A stretch of 64,000 bases of DNA, from assembly GCA_964461455.1 (NCBI GenBank), contig CAYWUJ010000005.1, forward strand, positions 1 to 64,000, given 5' to 3'. Below, in pieces: positions 8,783-17,150 of this stretch (its first letter is position 1; each line of letters opens with the position of its first letter). Below the pieces are notes generated by a model that searched no databases, was not told the origin of the DNA, and was given only the letters and a program-made list of their open reading frames with translations. The translations under genes and the position numbers were made by a program. Origin of the DNA: UBA1413 sp964461455. Lineage in GTDB: Bacteria; Bacteroidota; Bacteroidia; Bacteroidales; Prolixibacteraceae.

Positions 8783-9532
8783 CTATTTCATCTGCTCCTT
8801 GCCGTTGATGCGGTAGCTGACCAGAATGGCACGCAGTGTTCCGGCTTTGGTCTCAAAATCAAGCTGCACAGGGGTCTTCCCATCCTTCGAAATATAAAAC
8901 TTCATGCCGTCGGAACGCTTCAGCACCTTGCCCTTATCGACCACCGGTGAGAGGACCATGGTCTCCACAGGTCCCATGGGAGTATCGATCGTCTCGTATC
9001 CATTGAATTTGATCTTGATGTTCTGGATGTCGTGTCCGTTCAGTGTGGGCAGAACCACCGTCTTGCCCTGGTTGATGTCATCAATCAGGTTGTTGTGGGC
9101 GACATAGAAAAAAACAGTAAGGATGTCGGTCAGGTTATCAGGTACTTTTTTCCCGCCGGTCCTTTCGCTGAAAATGGAATCCCTGTCATGATAATGGAAA
9201 ACCTCGTTATAGTAACGGTATTTACGTTCCTTAATGTTCCTTACCGAACGGTAGGGAAGGTAAGTGACGGCATCGACCGTACTTTCGTATATGTCGTCTA
9301 CCTTGAAGATCTTGTCGGTGATTCCCGTGGTGCGTCCTTTCAGGTGGTAATCGACAGCCTTACGTCCGTTATAGGTGGTATCCCTGATGGTGAGAACGGC
9401 CTCTCCGCCTTTGATGAAACCAAGCTTCAGGTCAAATACCAGCCGTTCCTTCGTTTTGGCGCTTCCTGTCAGGGTCAGAACAATAAGTACGGCAAAGATC
9501 ATACTCCGCTTCAGGGTGGCCGCCGCTGCCAT
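8783..9532 (-). CDS. DUF3108 domain-containing secreted protein
   Basis: A 249-residue envelope protein when started at the ATG at 9532. That start gives a signal sequence with basic TLKR, the hydrophobic stretch MIFAVLIVLTLTG and a likely cut near SAKT. The rest matches DUF3108: YNGRKAVDYHLKGRTTG, the DDIYESTVD block, and a C-terminal KDGKTPVQLDFE strand. The role is unknown; the family is periplasmic and beta-rich. The frame is open to an ATG at 9667, only 2 bp after the tsaB stop. That longer form would add a 45-residue Ser/Thr/Gly-rich stretch before the signal sequence, which argues against it but does not exclude translational coupling with tsaB. Confidence 0.72.
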   Translation of the reverse strand: MAAAATLKRSMIFAVLIVLTLTGSAKTKERLVFDLKLGFIKGGEAVLTIRDTTYNGRKAVDYHLKGRTTGITDKIFKVDDIYESTVDAVTYLPYRSVRNIKERKYRYYNEVFHYHDRDSIFSERTGGKKVPDNLTDILTVFFYVAHNNLIDDINQGKTVVLPTLNGHDIQNIKIKFNGYETIDTPMGPVETMVLSPVVDKGKVLKRSDGMKFYISKDGKTPVQLDFETKAGTLRAILVSYRINGKEQMK

Positions 9533-9669
9533 CAGAGAGCCGCCTTTTTGGCCGGCCATCTTCCCCACCAGAGAAACACCTGACCATGCCGTTCCTTCTT
9601 CCGTCACTGAAGCCCGGGTTGTTACCCTGCTCCCACTTCCTGAATATGTGACCATTCTGTTTTCCATTT

Positions 9670-10476
9670 CTATAAGACTTTATTTTTGGGGATGGTCGCA
9701 ATGAAATCCTTGAGATAGAAAGGCTCAAAATAGGGCACACTCTCAAAGACTTCGTTGTCAAACCTCTCCTGTGCCAATATTGACATAAACCGTGCCGAAG
9801 CATGGAAATCGTCGATGAAGCGGGCATTGGGGTGGGTGATCACCTCCCTGCATTTAGAGGCGCCATTTCCAAAAAAGAAAACTTCTCCCCGGTCCATTTC
9901 AGTCAGGAAGGAGTCCTTACCAATAATCATGGCTGAGATATCGGAGATCTGGTTTCCCCGGGCGTCGAAGAGGGCGGTGTAAACCTCCATCCTCCGGGCA
10001 TCGAGCATGGGACACAGCAGAGGGGATTCCTTTTCCCCGGAAGAGGGGACGACTTCTCCGGAAGAGGCGATAACATCTCCGGCAGAGATGTTGTCTTCTC
10101 CCTCAGAAGCGATGACTGTCCCGGAAGTGACGGTGATATTTCCGGAAGAAGCGACGACACCCACGGCATGGGCAGCCATGGCATTCAGGGTGCTCACGGC
10201 CAGCAGGGGAATCTGAAGGGCATAACACAACCCCTTGGCGGCCGATACCCCGATGCGCAAACCCGTGTAGGACCCCGGGCCCCGGCTGACACATACCGCA
10301 TTAAGGTCTGAGGCTTTCATCGCAGCACCGGCAAGCACTTTTTCCACAAACAGGGTTAACAACCCGGAATGCCGCGCCCCTTCGCCGTTCTCCTCAAAGG
10401 CCACAACCTCACCACCAACCGACAAAGCCACGGAACACACCTCCGTAGCCGTTTCAAGTATCAATATTTTTGCCAT
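9670..10476 (-). CDS. tsaB: tRNA threonylcarbamoyladenosine biosynthesis protein TsaB with heptapeptide-repeat insert
   Basis: TsaB is the non-catalytic ASKHA-fold partner of TsaD in making the t6A37 modification of ANN-decoding tRNAs. The N-terminal half is canonical: ILILETATEVCSVAL, the RHSGLL segment near 35-40, and SRGPGSYTGLRIG at about 64-76. At about residues 107-148 six degenerate seven-residue units (VVASSGN, ITVTSGT, VIASEGE, DNISAGD, VIASSGE, VVPSSGE) are inserted just before the conserved PMLDARRMEVY segment. This makes the protein 268 residues, against roughly 220-235 for ordinary homologues. The frame is intact throughout. The promoter at 10502-10509 lies just upstream, and a DUF3108 gene follows closely. 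Confidence 0.92.
   Translation of the reverse strand: MAKILILETATEVCSVALSVGGEVVAFEENGEGARHSGLLTLFVEKVLAGAAMKASDLNAVCVSRGPGSYTGLRIGVSAAKGLCYALQIPLLAVSTLNAMAAHAVGVVASSGNITVTSGTVIASEGEDNISAGDVIASSGEVVPSSGEKESPLLCPMLDARRMEVYTALFDARGNQISDISAMIIGKDSFLTEMDRGEVFFFGNGASKCREVITHPNARFIDDFHASARFMSILAQERFDNEVFESVPYFEPFYLKDFIATIPKNKVL
10032..10157. repeat. Six-copy 21-bp tandem repeat within tsaB
   Basis: Six consecutive 21-bp units start at 10032, 10053, 10074, 10095, 10116 and 10137. On the + strand the core is TCCGGAAGAGGCGA-like with scattered substitutions. Each unit equals seven codons, so copy-number change would keep the tsaB frame. The copies are diverged, so the array is not recent. Confidence 0.85.
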
Positions 10477-10501
10477 ACACCTAAACGGAACGTTTCTTGC
10501 A

Positions 10502-10509
10502 CAAAGGTA
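10502..10509 (-). promoter_or_regulatory. -7 promoter element for tsaB
   Basis: The minus strand reads TACCTTTG, an exact TAnnTTTG match, 25 bp upstream of the tsaB ATG, within the 60-bp gap after the DUF6427-like gene. Confidence 0.5.
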
Positions 10510-10536
10510 ACATTTCGTACTTCAACCCGCACCCGG

Positions 10537-11517
10537 TCAGGACCACTGGATATAGAGGGCCAGGGCTAAAATCAGCAGAAAGATCACCTCGGCGGGGAGG
10601 GCTCTCCGGAAGGATCCGAAATAGTTGGAAAGAAGGAAGGTCACAGGCACGGCGGCTATCATGAAAATAGCGGAAGTGACGGCAGGAACAAGAACATAGG
10701 CCAAAACACAGGAGAGGAAAAGAAGGAAGAAAAAAACATAGAACCGGCGGAAGCTCACCTTTTTCTGGTCGTAACGCTGAAGAATTCTGGCACTTCCGGC
10801 CAGGGTGAGCACGGCTGTCAAACCGGCGAATGCCATCACGGGAATGCTTCCCCCGAATTTGGGGAGTGACGTATTGATCAGGGCACCTGTGAGTTGGATC
10901 AGTGCCGGGGTAGTATCGGTGAGAAAGGCTGCGGAAAAGGCAAATATCCAGGGAACCAGGGCTCCCAGGAACAGCAGGGTGCTCTCCCTCCAGCGGGCAT
11001 CGCGGGCCATCATACTGCCGCCCACCATGAAAACGGGCAGCATGAATACCAGAGGAAACCAGAAAAGGGATCCCACGCTGAGGACTACCCCGGTTTTGAA
11101 AAGCCGGCTATAGGGTTTGCGGATATCAAATGATCCAAAGAGGATATCGGTGGCCGCCGTCAGAAACGGCAAAGCCAGCCATACGGGGTGGAGAGTCTGA
11201 AAACCGGCAATGCCGCTGGTAAGCATCACAAAAAGCAGGGCAGGAAGCATGGTCCATGATTTCTGGAAGAGATAAGCACGGTAAATCCTGAATAGCATCA
11301 TGCTGTTTAACGCCACCAAAACGAGGGCTATCAGGCTCCCTGTCAAAGGATCCTCAGTCACCAGCCTGCGGAAAAGCCCGAACAATAAAAACCCTTCCTC
11401 ACCTCCCTGCCACGAAAAGCCATAGGGGGAGATCAGGTGGTTCAGCCAGAGCCCCACAAGGATGACCGGAAAAAGAATAAATCCGTTCCTTCTGTTCTTT
11501 ATGAGTTGCAGCAGCAT
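10537..11517 (-). CDS. Polytopic membrane protein (DUF6427-like)
   Basis: A 326-residue inner-membrane protein with about nine hydrophobic segments and short basic loops (KNRRNG, DIRKPYSRLFK, RYDQKKVSFRRF). The general pattern and the position directly downstream of purD resemble the DUF6427 family of Bacteroidota, whose function is unknown. No catalytic motif is visible. The ATG lies 2 bp after the purD stop, so it is almost certainly co-transcribed with purD. The family assignment is recalled from pattern and context and is less certain than its membrane nature. Confidence 0.65.
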   Translation of the reverse strand: MLLQLIKNRRNGFILFPVILVGLWLNHLISPYGFSWQGGEEGFLLFGLFRRLVTEDPLTGSLIALVLVALNSMMLFRIYRAYLFQKSWTMLPALLFVMLTSGIAGFQTLHPVWLALPFLTAATDILFGSFDIRKPYSRLFKTGVVLSVGSLFWFPLVFMLPVFMVGGSMMARDARWRESTLLFLGALVPWIFAFSAAFLTDTTPALIQLTGALINTSLPKFGGSIPVMAFAGLTAVLTLAGSARILQRYDQKKVSFRRFYVFFFLLFLSCVLAYVLVPAVTSAIFMIAAVPVTFLLSNYFGSFRRALPAEVIFLLILALALYIQWS

Positions 11518-11519
11518 GA

Positions 11520-12788
11520 TCAGAGGTCAAAACCAATGTCGGACCGGTAAACCTTACCCTCATACTCAATGGTGCGGGCTCCTTCGTAGCACACCTCCAG
11601 GGCCTCTTTCATGGTCGGGCCCACCCCTGTGACCGCCATCACCCGGCCTCCCGATGTCTTCAATTTCCCGAATTCGAGCTTCGTGCCGGCATGAAAGAGG
11701 ATGGGGTCTGTCACCTGGTCATATCCGGTGATGATTTTTCCTTTCACGAACTCTCCGGGATATCCTCCCGACACCAGCATGACCGCGGCGGCCGTTTGGC
11801 CGAGGGTGACCATCTCCTTCTCCCCGAGATTTCCATTGGCGGCAGCCACGAGGAGGTCCAGAAAATCGCAGCCGATGCGCGGCATGACCACCTCGGTTTC
11901 AGGATCGCCCATCCGCACATTGTATTCGATGACATAAGGCTCCCCGTCACAACTGATCAGTCCGAAGAAAATGAACCCCTTGTAGTCCATGCCTTCTTCC
12001 CTGATTCCCCTGATGGTGGGCCTGATGATCCGCTCTTCCACCTTTTCCATGAATTCCGTCCCGGCAAAGGGAACGGGGCTGACAGCCCCCATACCGCCGG
12101 TATTGAGGCCGGTGTTGCTTTCCCCCACCCTTTTGTAGTCCTTGGCTTCGGGAAGAAGCAGATAGTCTTTCCCGTCGGTGAGGACAAATACCGAGAGTTC
12201 CGTTCCGCTGAGGAACTCCTCAATGACTACGGTATCGCCGGCACTGCCGAATTTTCCGTTTACCATTTCACCGAGCAGATGCTTGGCCTCATAAAGGTTG
12301 TCGGGAATGACCACCCCCTTGCCGGCTGCCAGTCCGTCGGCTTTCAGAACATAGGGAGGGCGCAGCATTTCAAGAAAAGAGTATCCTTTCATCAGGGTGT
12401 CGCGGGTAAACGAGGCATACCGGGCTGTGGGGATCTTATGGCGCATCATGAAGCCCTTGGCAAAATCCTTGCTGCCTTCGAGCCGGGCTCCGCTCTTTGC
12501 CGGTCCGATCACTTTCACATGCTGAAGGTTGATGTCGGCCAGGAAAAAATCATGGATCCCCTCTACCAGGGGCACTTCAGGTCCTACCACCACCAGGTCG
12601 ATCTCATTCTCCAGCACCTCACGCCTGATGGCGACAAAGTCACCCGGCTGAACATCAAGATTGTCCCCCAACAGGGTCGTCCCCGGGTTCCCCGGAGCAA
12701 AAAAGAGATGTTTCAGAAGGGGGCTCTGGCTGATCTTCCATCCCAGGGCATGCTCCCTGCCTCCCGACCCAATGATCAATACATTCAT
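11520..12788 (-). CDS. purD: Phosphoribosylamine--glycine ligase
   Basis: GAR synthetase, the second step of de novo purine synthesis: phosphoribosylamine, glycine and ATP give GAR. It has 422 residues, the normal length. The N-terminal IGSGGREHAL loop is at about 6-15. The ATP-grasp core includes PYVLKADGLAAGKGV near 145-160 and the signature FIFFGLI...VIEYNVRMGDPE near 260-290, and the C-terminal domain carries the SGGYPG motif. No other purine gene is adjacent. A 121-bp gap separates it from the upstream DUF2723 gene on the same strand. Confidence 0.95.
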   Translation of the reverse strand: MNVLIIGSGGREHALGWKISQSPLLKHLFFAPGNPGTTLLGDNLDVQPGDFVAIRREVLENEIDLVVVGPEVPLVEGIHDFFLADINLQHVKVIGPAKSGARLEGSKDFAKGFMMRHKIPTARYASFTRDTLMKGYSFLEMLRPPYVLKADGLAAGKGVVIPDNLYEAKHLLGEMVNGKFGSAGDTVVIEEFLSGTELSVFVLTDGKDYLLLPEAKDYKRVGESNTGLNTGGMGAVSPVPFAGTEFMEKVEERIIRPTIRGIREEGMDYKGFIFFGLISCDGEPYVIEYNVRMGDPETEVVMPRIGCDFLDLLVAAANGNLGEKEMVTLGQTAAAVMLVSGGYPGEFVKGKIITGYDQVTDPILFHAGTKLEFGKLKTSGGRVMAVTGVGPTMKEALEVCYEGARTIEYEGKVYRSDIGFDL

Positions 12789-12909
12789 GTATTTGTCTTA
12801 TTTTTTCAACAGAATTAACACCCTCAAAAACAAGCAATTCCTACATGGCTTATCATTCCGGCCGGTCACGCCTGAAGGCAATGGACATTTCAGAGGTTCC
12901 CTCTCAGGA

Positions 12910-15900
12910 TTATTCTCCCGGATACCTCTTGATGAATTCATCCATGGCGGTGGTCAGCCTGGTGGCCATCACATGATCTCCGGCACCCCGGCAGGTCCTC
13001 TCCAATCGCTGGATATAAAAGAGGTTCCGTTGCATCTCCTCGTTCACATCGCCTGACAGCTGAAAACTGACCGGCATGGACATCAGGTAGTTGAGGTTTT
13101 CACTGAAAGAGGCCAGGGCAGCGCCGACATGGCCGGCAGCCTTCTCGTTTGCTCCGGCAGCATATAGGGTGGCAATCATTCCAAGCGAGAAGTACTCATA
13201 GGGCACCACCGATACCGGCACCATCTCAAATCCCTTGTCGATCACCGTCACTGCCGAATCCATTCTCCCCTCTTCCACCAGTGTGGAGGCCAAACGGTTG
13301 AAATTATTCCGGATGTTGGTCATCATACGGCTGTTGTTCTCATCGATATAGACCGAGGGATCGTTCATGTTCCCCCACTCGAACTTGTTAAAGAGGTTGT
13401 CATACATGATGTCCGTGGCAGCCCTGCCGAAATTGATCCTGTCAGGGGCGCCGTTGCCCGTTCTGATGGGGACCAGACGGTAGGCAAAGCCTTCCAGCTG
13501 GAAATAATCCTGCAGGTTGAGGAACTTCGACGGCCCTATGGTAATGGCGAAATAGACAGGCCTCTCCCAATTATTGTGGGCAATCATATCGAGGATCATG
13601 TACTCATCTTTCGCAAGAAAATCCCGGTCGCTCAGGTCAATGTACATGGTATCCACGATTTTGTCATAATCCTGGGGCCTTACCGCCTTGTTGCGAATGA
13701 CTGCCTCCTTGTCGACCTTGATCGTCAGCATTTTCTTGGGGATATAGGCGGCATTGTCGGCCTGCACCAGTTTCGTGGCGGGGTCGTCGCTGTTCACAAA
13801 ATTGACGGCTTCCGTCAGTTCTATGGCATCCCTTCTGATCCGCGGATTGTCGAGCAGGTAGATGATATCGCGGGTGCCCTGGGTATACTTCTCTTCCGGA
13901 AGGGAAAATGGCAGAGGCTTCGATTCGTAGGCCTGCTTTTTCATCTGGGTGATGTACCAGTCGGTCTGGAGATAGCTGAGGTTGCACACCCTGACGTCGG
14001 TCCTGACTCCCTCCACTTCCTGGTTGTACCAGAGGGGGAAGGTGTCGTTATCTCCATTGGTGAAAATCACGGCCTGTTCGGCACAGGTCTTCAGATAGTT
14101 GGCCCCCAGGTCCCGGGCGGTATAGCGATTCGAGCGGTCGTGGTCATCATAATTCTCGGCGATCATGATTCCGGGAACCAGCACCAGGGTCACCAGGGTC
14201 ACCAGGGATGCGTTGAGGGTATCGGGAAGCACCTTCTTAAGAGCTTCCACCAGGGCCAGCACCCCCAGGCCGATCCAGATGGCATAGGCATAAAAGGACC
14301 CGGCAAAGGCATAATCCCTCTCCCTGGGCTGCACAGGATACTGGTTCAGGTAAACCACGATGGCCAGCCCCGTCATCATGAAAAGGAGAAAGACCAGCCA
14401 CAATCCCCGTTTTCCTTCCCTGCCCTTGTTGTACTGGTAAAAAATACCCAGCAGTCCCATGATCAGCGGAAGCAGGTAATATTTGTTGGTGGCCCGGCTT
14501 TGCATCGATGACGGTCGGGAATCCTGGTCGCCGAGCCTTATATTGTCAAGAAAACTGATCCCCGTGATCCAGTTCCCGTGCAGAAGCCCTCCATGGCTCT
14601 GAATATCATCCTGACGACCTGCAAAATTCCACATGAAATAACGGAAATACATATGTCCCACCTGGTAACGGAAGAAAAAACGCAGGTTCTCGCCCATGGT
14701 GGGCTTGGTAATCACCACCTTTTCCCCCTGTTCGTTGATGTGCTGGATCCTGCGCCCCTTCACCCTGCCCCAGCTTTCATACTCGGGTCCGTGCTGGGGA
14801 TCCTGGTTGCTCCACATCCTGGGAAACAGGATCTTGAATTTGTCATCGTAATTGGGAACCACCCGGTAATCGGTGATCACGTACTTCCCGTCACGCTGCG
14901 AATAATAAGGACTCCCCTGAATATACCTATCTGCAGGATTCAGCGGAGAGTTATAAAACTGCCCGTAAAACAGGGGGCGCTGTCCGTACTGCTCACGGTT
15001 GAGATATCCCTGCAGGCTGAAGGTGTCGTTCGGGCTGTTCTGATCCATCGGTGTGCCCGCATTGGAACGGATAATGATCAGCAGAAAGGAGGAGTAACCG
15101 ATCATGATGACGGTCACCGCCACAGCCAGGGTATTCAGCCACACCTTGTTGTTCTTTTCAGTCCACCAGATGGCATACACCAGAGCACCGCCCAGCAGGA
15201 GCATATAGAAGAACGACCCTGAATGATAGGGAAGTCCCAGAGTGTTGACAAAGAGGAGCTCAAACCAGGAGGCGATTTTCACAAAACCGGGAACGATCAC
15301 GTACATGATGCCTCCGAGAATGGCCACCGAAATCAGCAGGGCAGCGATGATTCCCCTGGTGGTGACTTCATATTTGCGGAAGTAGTAAACAAAGACGATG
15401 GCGGGGATGGCCAGAAGGTTCAGCAGGTGAACCCCAATGGAAAGCCCCATGAGGTAGGCGATAAGGATCAGCCAGCGGTTGGCATGCGGCTGGTCGGCCA
15501 CATTTTCCCATTTCAGGATAGCCCAGAAAACCAGGGCCGTCAGAAAGGAGGAAGTGGCATAGACCTCTCCCTCGACTGCGGAAAACCAGAATGTGTCGGA
15601 AAAGGCATAGGCCAGGGCTCCTACCAGGCCACTGCCCAGAATGGTGACCATCTGACCGGTGGTCATCTCACTCCCGTTGGTGACCAGCTTACGCGCCAGG
15701 TGGGTGATGGTCCAAAACAGGAAAAGCACCGTAAAGGCACTGGCCAGCGCCGACATGATGTTGATCATCAGGCCTGCATTATGGGGCGACCCCCCCAGAA
15801 TGGTGAAAAAACGACCGACAATCATAAACACAGGGGCCCCCGGAGGATGCCCCACCTGAAGATTGGTGGCCGTGGTGATGAACTCCCCGCAATCCCAAAA

Positions 15901-15996
15901 ACTCGCCGTGGGCTCTATGGTCAAAAGATATACGACTGCGGAAATCAGAAAGGCAGCCCATCCGGCTATCAAATTGTACAGATTGTATTGCTTCAT
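12910..15996 (-). CDS. DUF2723 (PMT-like) integral membrane glycosyltransferase-type protein
   Basis: A 1028-residue protein. Roughly the first 550 residues form about a dozen transmembrane helices of GT-C type, and the rest is a soluble periplasmic domain. The DUF2723 hallmark SFWDCGEFI is at about 32-40, with acidic residues D35 and E38 in the first extracytoplasmic loop, followed by GHPPGAP at 49-55. A family member in Bacteroidota has been linked to protein O-glycosylation, and the fold is related to protein mannosyltransferases. A GTG two codons upstream (16002) is also in frame; the ATG at 15996 gives the usual MKQYN-type start. No dedicated partner gene adjoins it. Confidence 0.85.
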   Translation of the reverse strand: MKQYNLYNLIAGWAAFLISAVVYLLTIEPTASFWDCGEFITTATNLQVGHPPGAPVFMIVGRFFTILGGSPHNAGLMINIMSALASAFTVLFLFWTITHLARKLVTNGSEMTTGQMVTILGSGLVGALAYAFSDTFWFSAVEGEVYATSSFLTALVFWAILKWENVADQPHANRWLILIAYLMGLSIGVHLLNLLAIPAIVFVYYFRKYEVTTRGIIAALLISVAILGGIMYVIVPGFVKIASWFELLFVNTLGLPYHSGSFFYMLLLGGALVYAIWWTEKNNKVWLNTLAVAVTVIMIGYSSFLLIIIRSNAGTPMDQNSPNDTFSLQGYLNREQYGQRPLFYGQFYNSPLNPADRYIQGSPYYSQRDGKYVITDYRVVPNYDDKFKILFPRMWSNQDPQHGPEYESWGRVKGRRIQHINEQGEKVVITKPTMGENLRFFFRYQVGHMYFRYFMWNFAGRQDDIQSHGGLLHGNWITGISFLDNIRLGDQDSRPSSMQSRATNKYYLLPLIMGLLGIFYQYNKGREGKRGLWLVFLLFMMTGLAIVVYLNQYPVQPRERDYAFAGSFYAYAIWIGLGVLALVEALKKVLPDTLNASLVTLVTLVLVPGIMIAENYDDHDRSNRYTARDLGANYLKTCAEQAVIFTNGDNDTFPLWYNQEVEGVRTDVRVCNLSYLQTDWYITQMKKQAYESKPLPFSLPEEKYTQGTRDIIYLLDNPRIRRDAIELTEAVNFVNSDDPATKLVQADNAAYIPKKMLTIKVDKEAVIRNKAVRPQDYDKIVDTMYIDLSDRDFLAKDEYMILDMIAHNNWERPVYFAITIGPSKFLNLQDYFQLEGFAYRLVPIRTGNGAPDRINFGRAATDIMYDNLFNKFEWGNMNDPSVYIDENNSRMMTNIRNNFNRLASTLVEEGRMDSAVTVIDKGFEMVPVSVVPYEYFSLGMIATLYAAGANEKAAGHVGAALASFSENLNYLMSMPVSFQLSGDVNEEMQRNLFYIQRLERTCRGAGDHVMATRLTTAMDEFIKRYPGE

Positions 15997-16162
15997 CGTC
16001 ACAAATAATTATCCCGGTTCCTGCTCCCGGCCCCGCCGGCAACATCATTTATTTTGCGAAGATAGTGGTTTTGTTCATTTATGGCAGAAAGCAGACCGGT
16101 TTATGAAATTTTAACGACACATATTTAACCCGGAATCAAGGTTAAAAATAAAAATTTAAAGA

Positions 16163-16170
16163 TACTTTTG
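16163..16170 (+). promoter_or_regulatory. -7 promoter element for the Fe-S protein gene
   Basis: TACTTTTG matches TAnnTTTG exactly and lies 24 bp upstream of the ATG at 16195. Confidence 0.5.
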
Positions 16171-16194
16171 TCCTGATATTTAAACCTCTTTTTT

Positions 16195-17139
16195 ATGCTC
16201 AGGGAGATAGTCAGAATTGATGATGAGAAGTGTAACGGGTGCGGTGGTTGTGTACCCAATTGCCATGAAGGGGCTTTACAGATTATTGACGGTAAGGCCC
16301 GGCTGGTGAGTGAACTGATGTGTGACGGGCTGGGGGCCTGCCTGGGGCATTGTCCCGAAGGGGCCATCACCATAGAAACCCGCGAAGCCGAGGCTTACGA
16401 TGAGGTGGCGGTGATCTCCGGAATGGTAAAAATGGGAAAGAATACGGTGTTCGCCCATCTGAAGCATTTGCAGGACCACGGGGAGACGGAGTACCTGCGT
16501 CAGGCTACCGGGTGGCTCCGTGCCCACCACGAGGAACTTCCCTTCCGCATCAGTGAGGTGCACGAACTTCTGAACGCTCCGGCACAAAGTGAAGAAGCGG
16601 CTTCCGGAGGGGGATGCCCCGGTTCTGCCAGCAGCTCATTTGCTGCAGGGGGGCTCTTCCGCATGGCACCACCGGCACCGCAACAACCACCGGCCTCACG
16701 CCCCACGGAAAACGAAAGCCCCTCACGCCCTTCGGCAGATGTGCGCTCTTTTCTCTCTTCGGAACTTACCCACTGGCCTGTGCAACTGCACCTGATCAAC
16801 CCGGCGGCCTCCCACTTCCAGGGTGCCGACCTGCTGGTCGCCGCCGACTGTGTCGCCTTTTCATACGGTGACTTTCACCGCACCTTCCTCAAAGGGAAAA
16901 AAGTGGTGATCGCCTGTCCCAAACTAGACCAGGGATTGGACCTCTACCTCCAGAAACTGGTGCGCCTGATCGACGACGCCCGCGTGAATACCATCACCAC
17001 CGCCATCATGGAGGTTCCCTGCTGCGGAGGACTCCTGCGGCTGATCAATCAGGCTCAGGCCCTGGCAAACCGGAAAGTCCCGGTAAAGGTCATCGTGGTC
17101 AGCTCACACGGTGAAATCCTCAGGGAAGAGTGGCTATAA
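16195..17139 (+). CDS. 4Fe-4S binding protein of unknown function with C-terminal ACPKLD/MEVPCCGG domain
   Basis: A 314-residue cytoplasmic iron-sulfur protein. The N-terminal ferredoxin-like domain has a complete CxxCxxCxxxC cluster (C13, C16, C19, C23). A second site has C43, C49 and C53, with leucine 46 where the middle cysteine would be, so it may hold a 3Fe-4S or labile cluster. A Pro/Ser/Gly-rich linker at about 140-190 contains GGGCPGS. The C-terminal domain has AADCVAF, VIACPKLD and MEVPCCGG, giving four more conserved-looking cysteines. The architecture matches an uncharacterised family found in anaerobes and usually annotated only as ferredoxin-like or ATP-binding. It is monocistronic, with its own -7 element, and convergent with the flippase gene 11 bp downstream. 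Confidence 0.8.
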   Translation: MLREIVRIDDEKCNGCGGCVPNCHEGALQIIDGKARLVSELMCDGLGACLGHCPEGAITIETREAEAYDEVAVISGMVKMGKNTVFAHLKHLQDHGETEYLRQATGWLRAHHEELPFRISEVHELLNAPAQSEEAASGGGCPGSASSSFAAGGLFRMAPPAPQQPPASRPTENESPSRPSADVRSFLSSELTHWPVQLHLINPAASHFQGADLLVAADCVAFSYGDFHRTFLKGKKVVIACPKLDQGLDLYLQKLVRLIDDARVNTITTAIMEVPCCGGLLRLINQAQALANRKVPVKVIVVSSHGEILREEWL

Positions 17140-17150
17140 CTACCCATATC

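Noticed and set aside
9533..9667. Ser/Thr/Gly-rich 45-residue extension of the DUF3108 protein, superficially like the TsaB heptads
   Set aside because: No clear 21-bp periodicity could be aligned, and the extension would bury the signal sequence, so relatedness to the tsaB repeat is not claimed.
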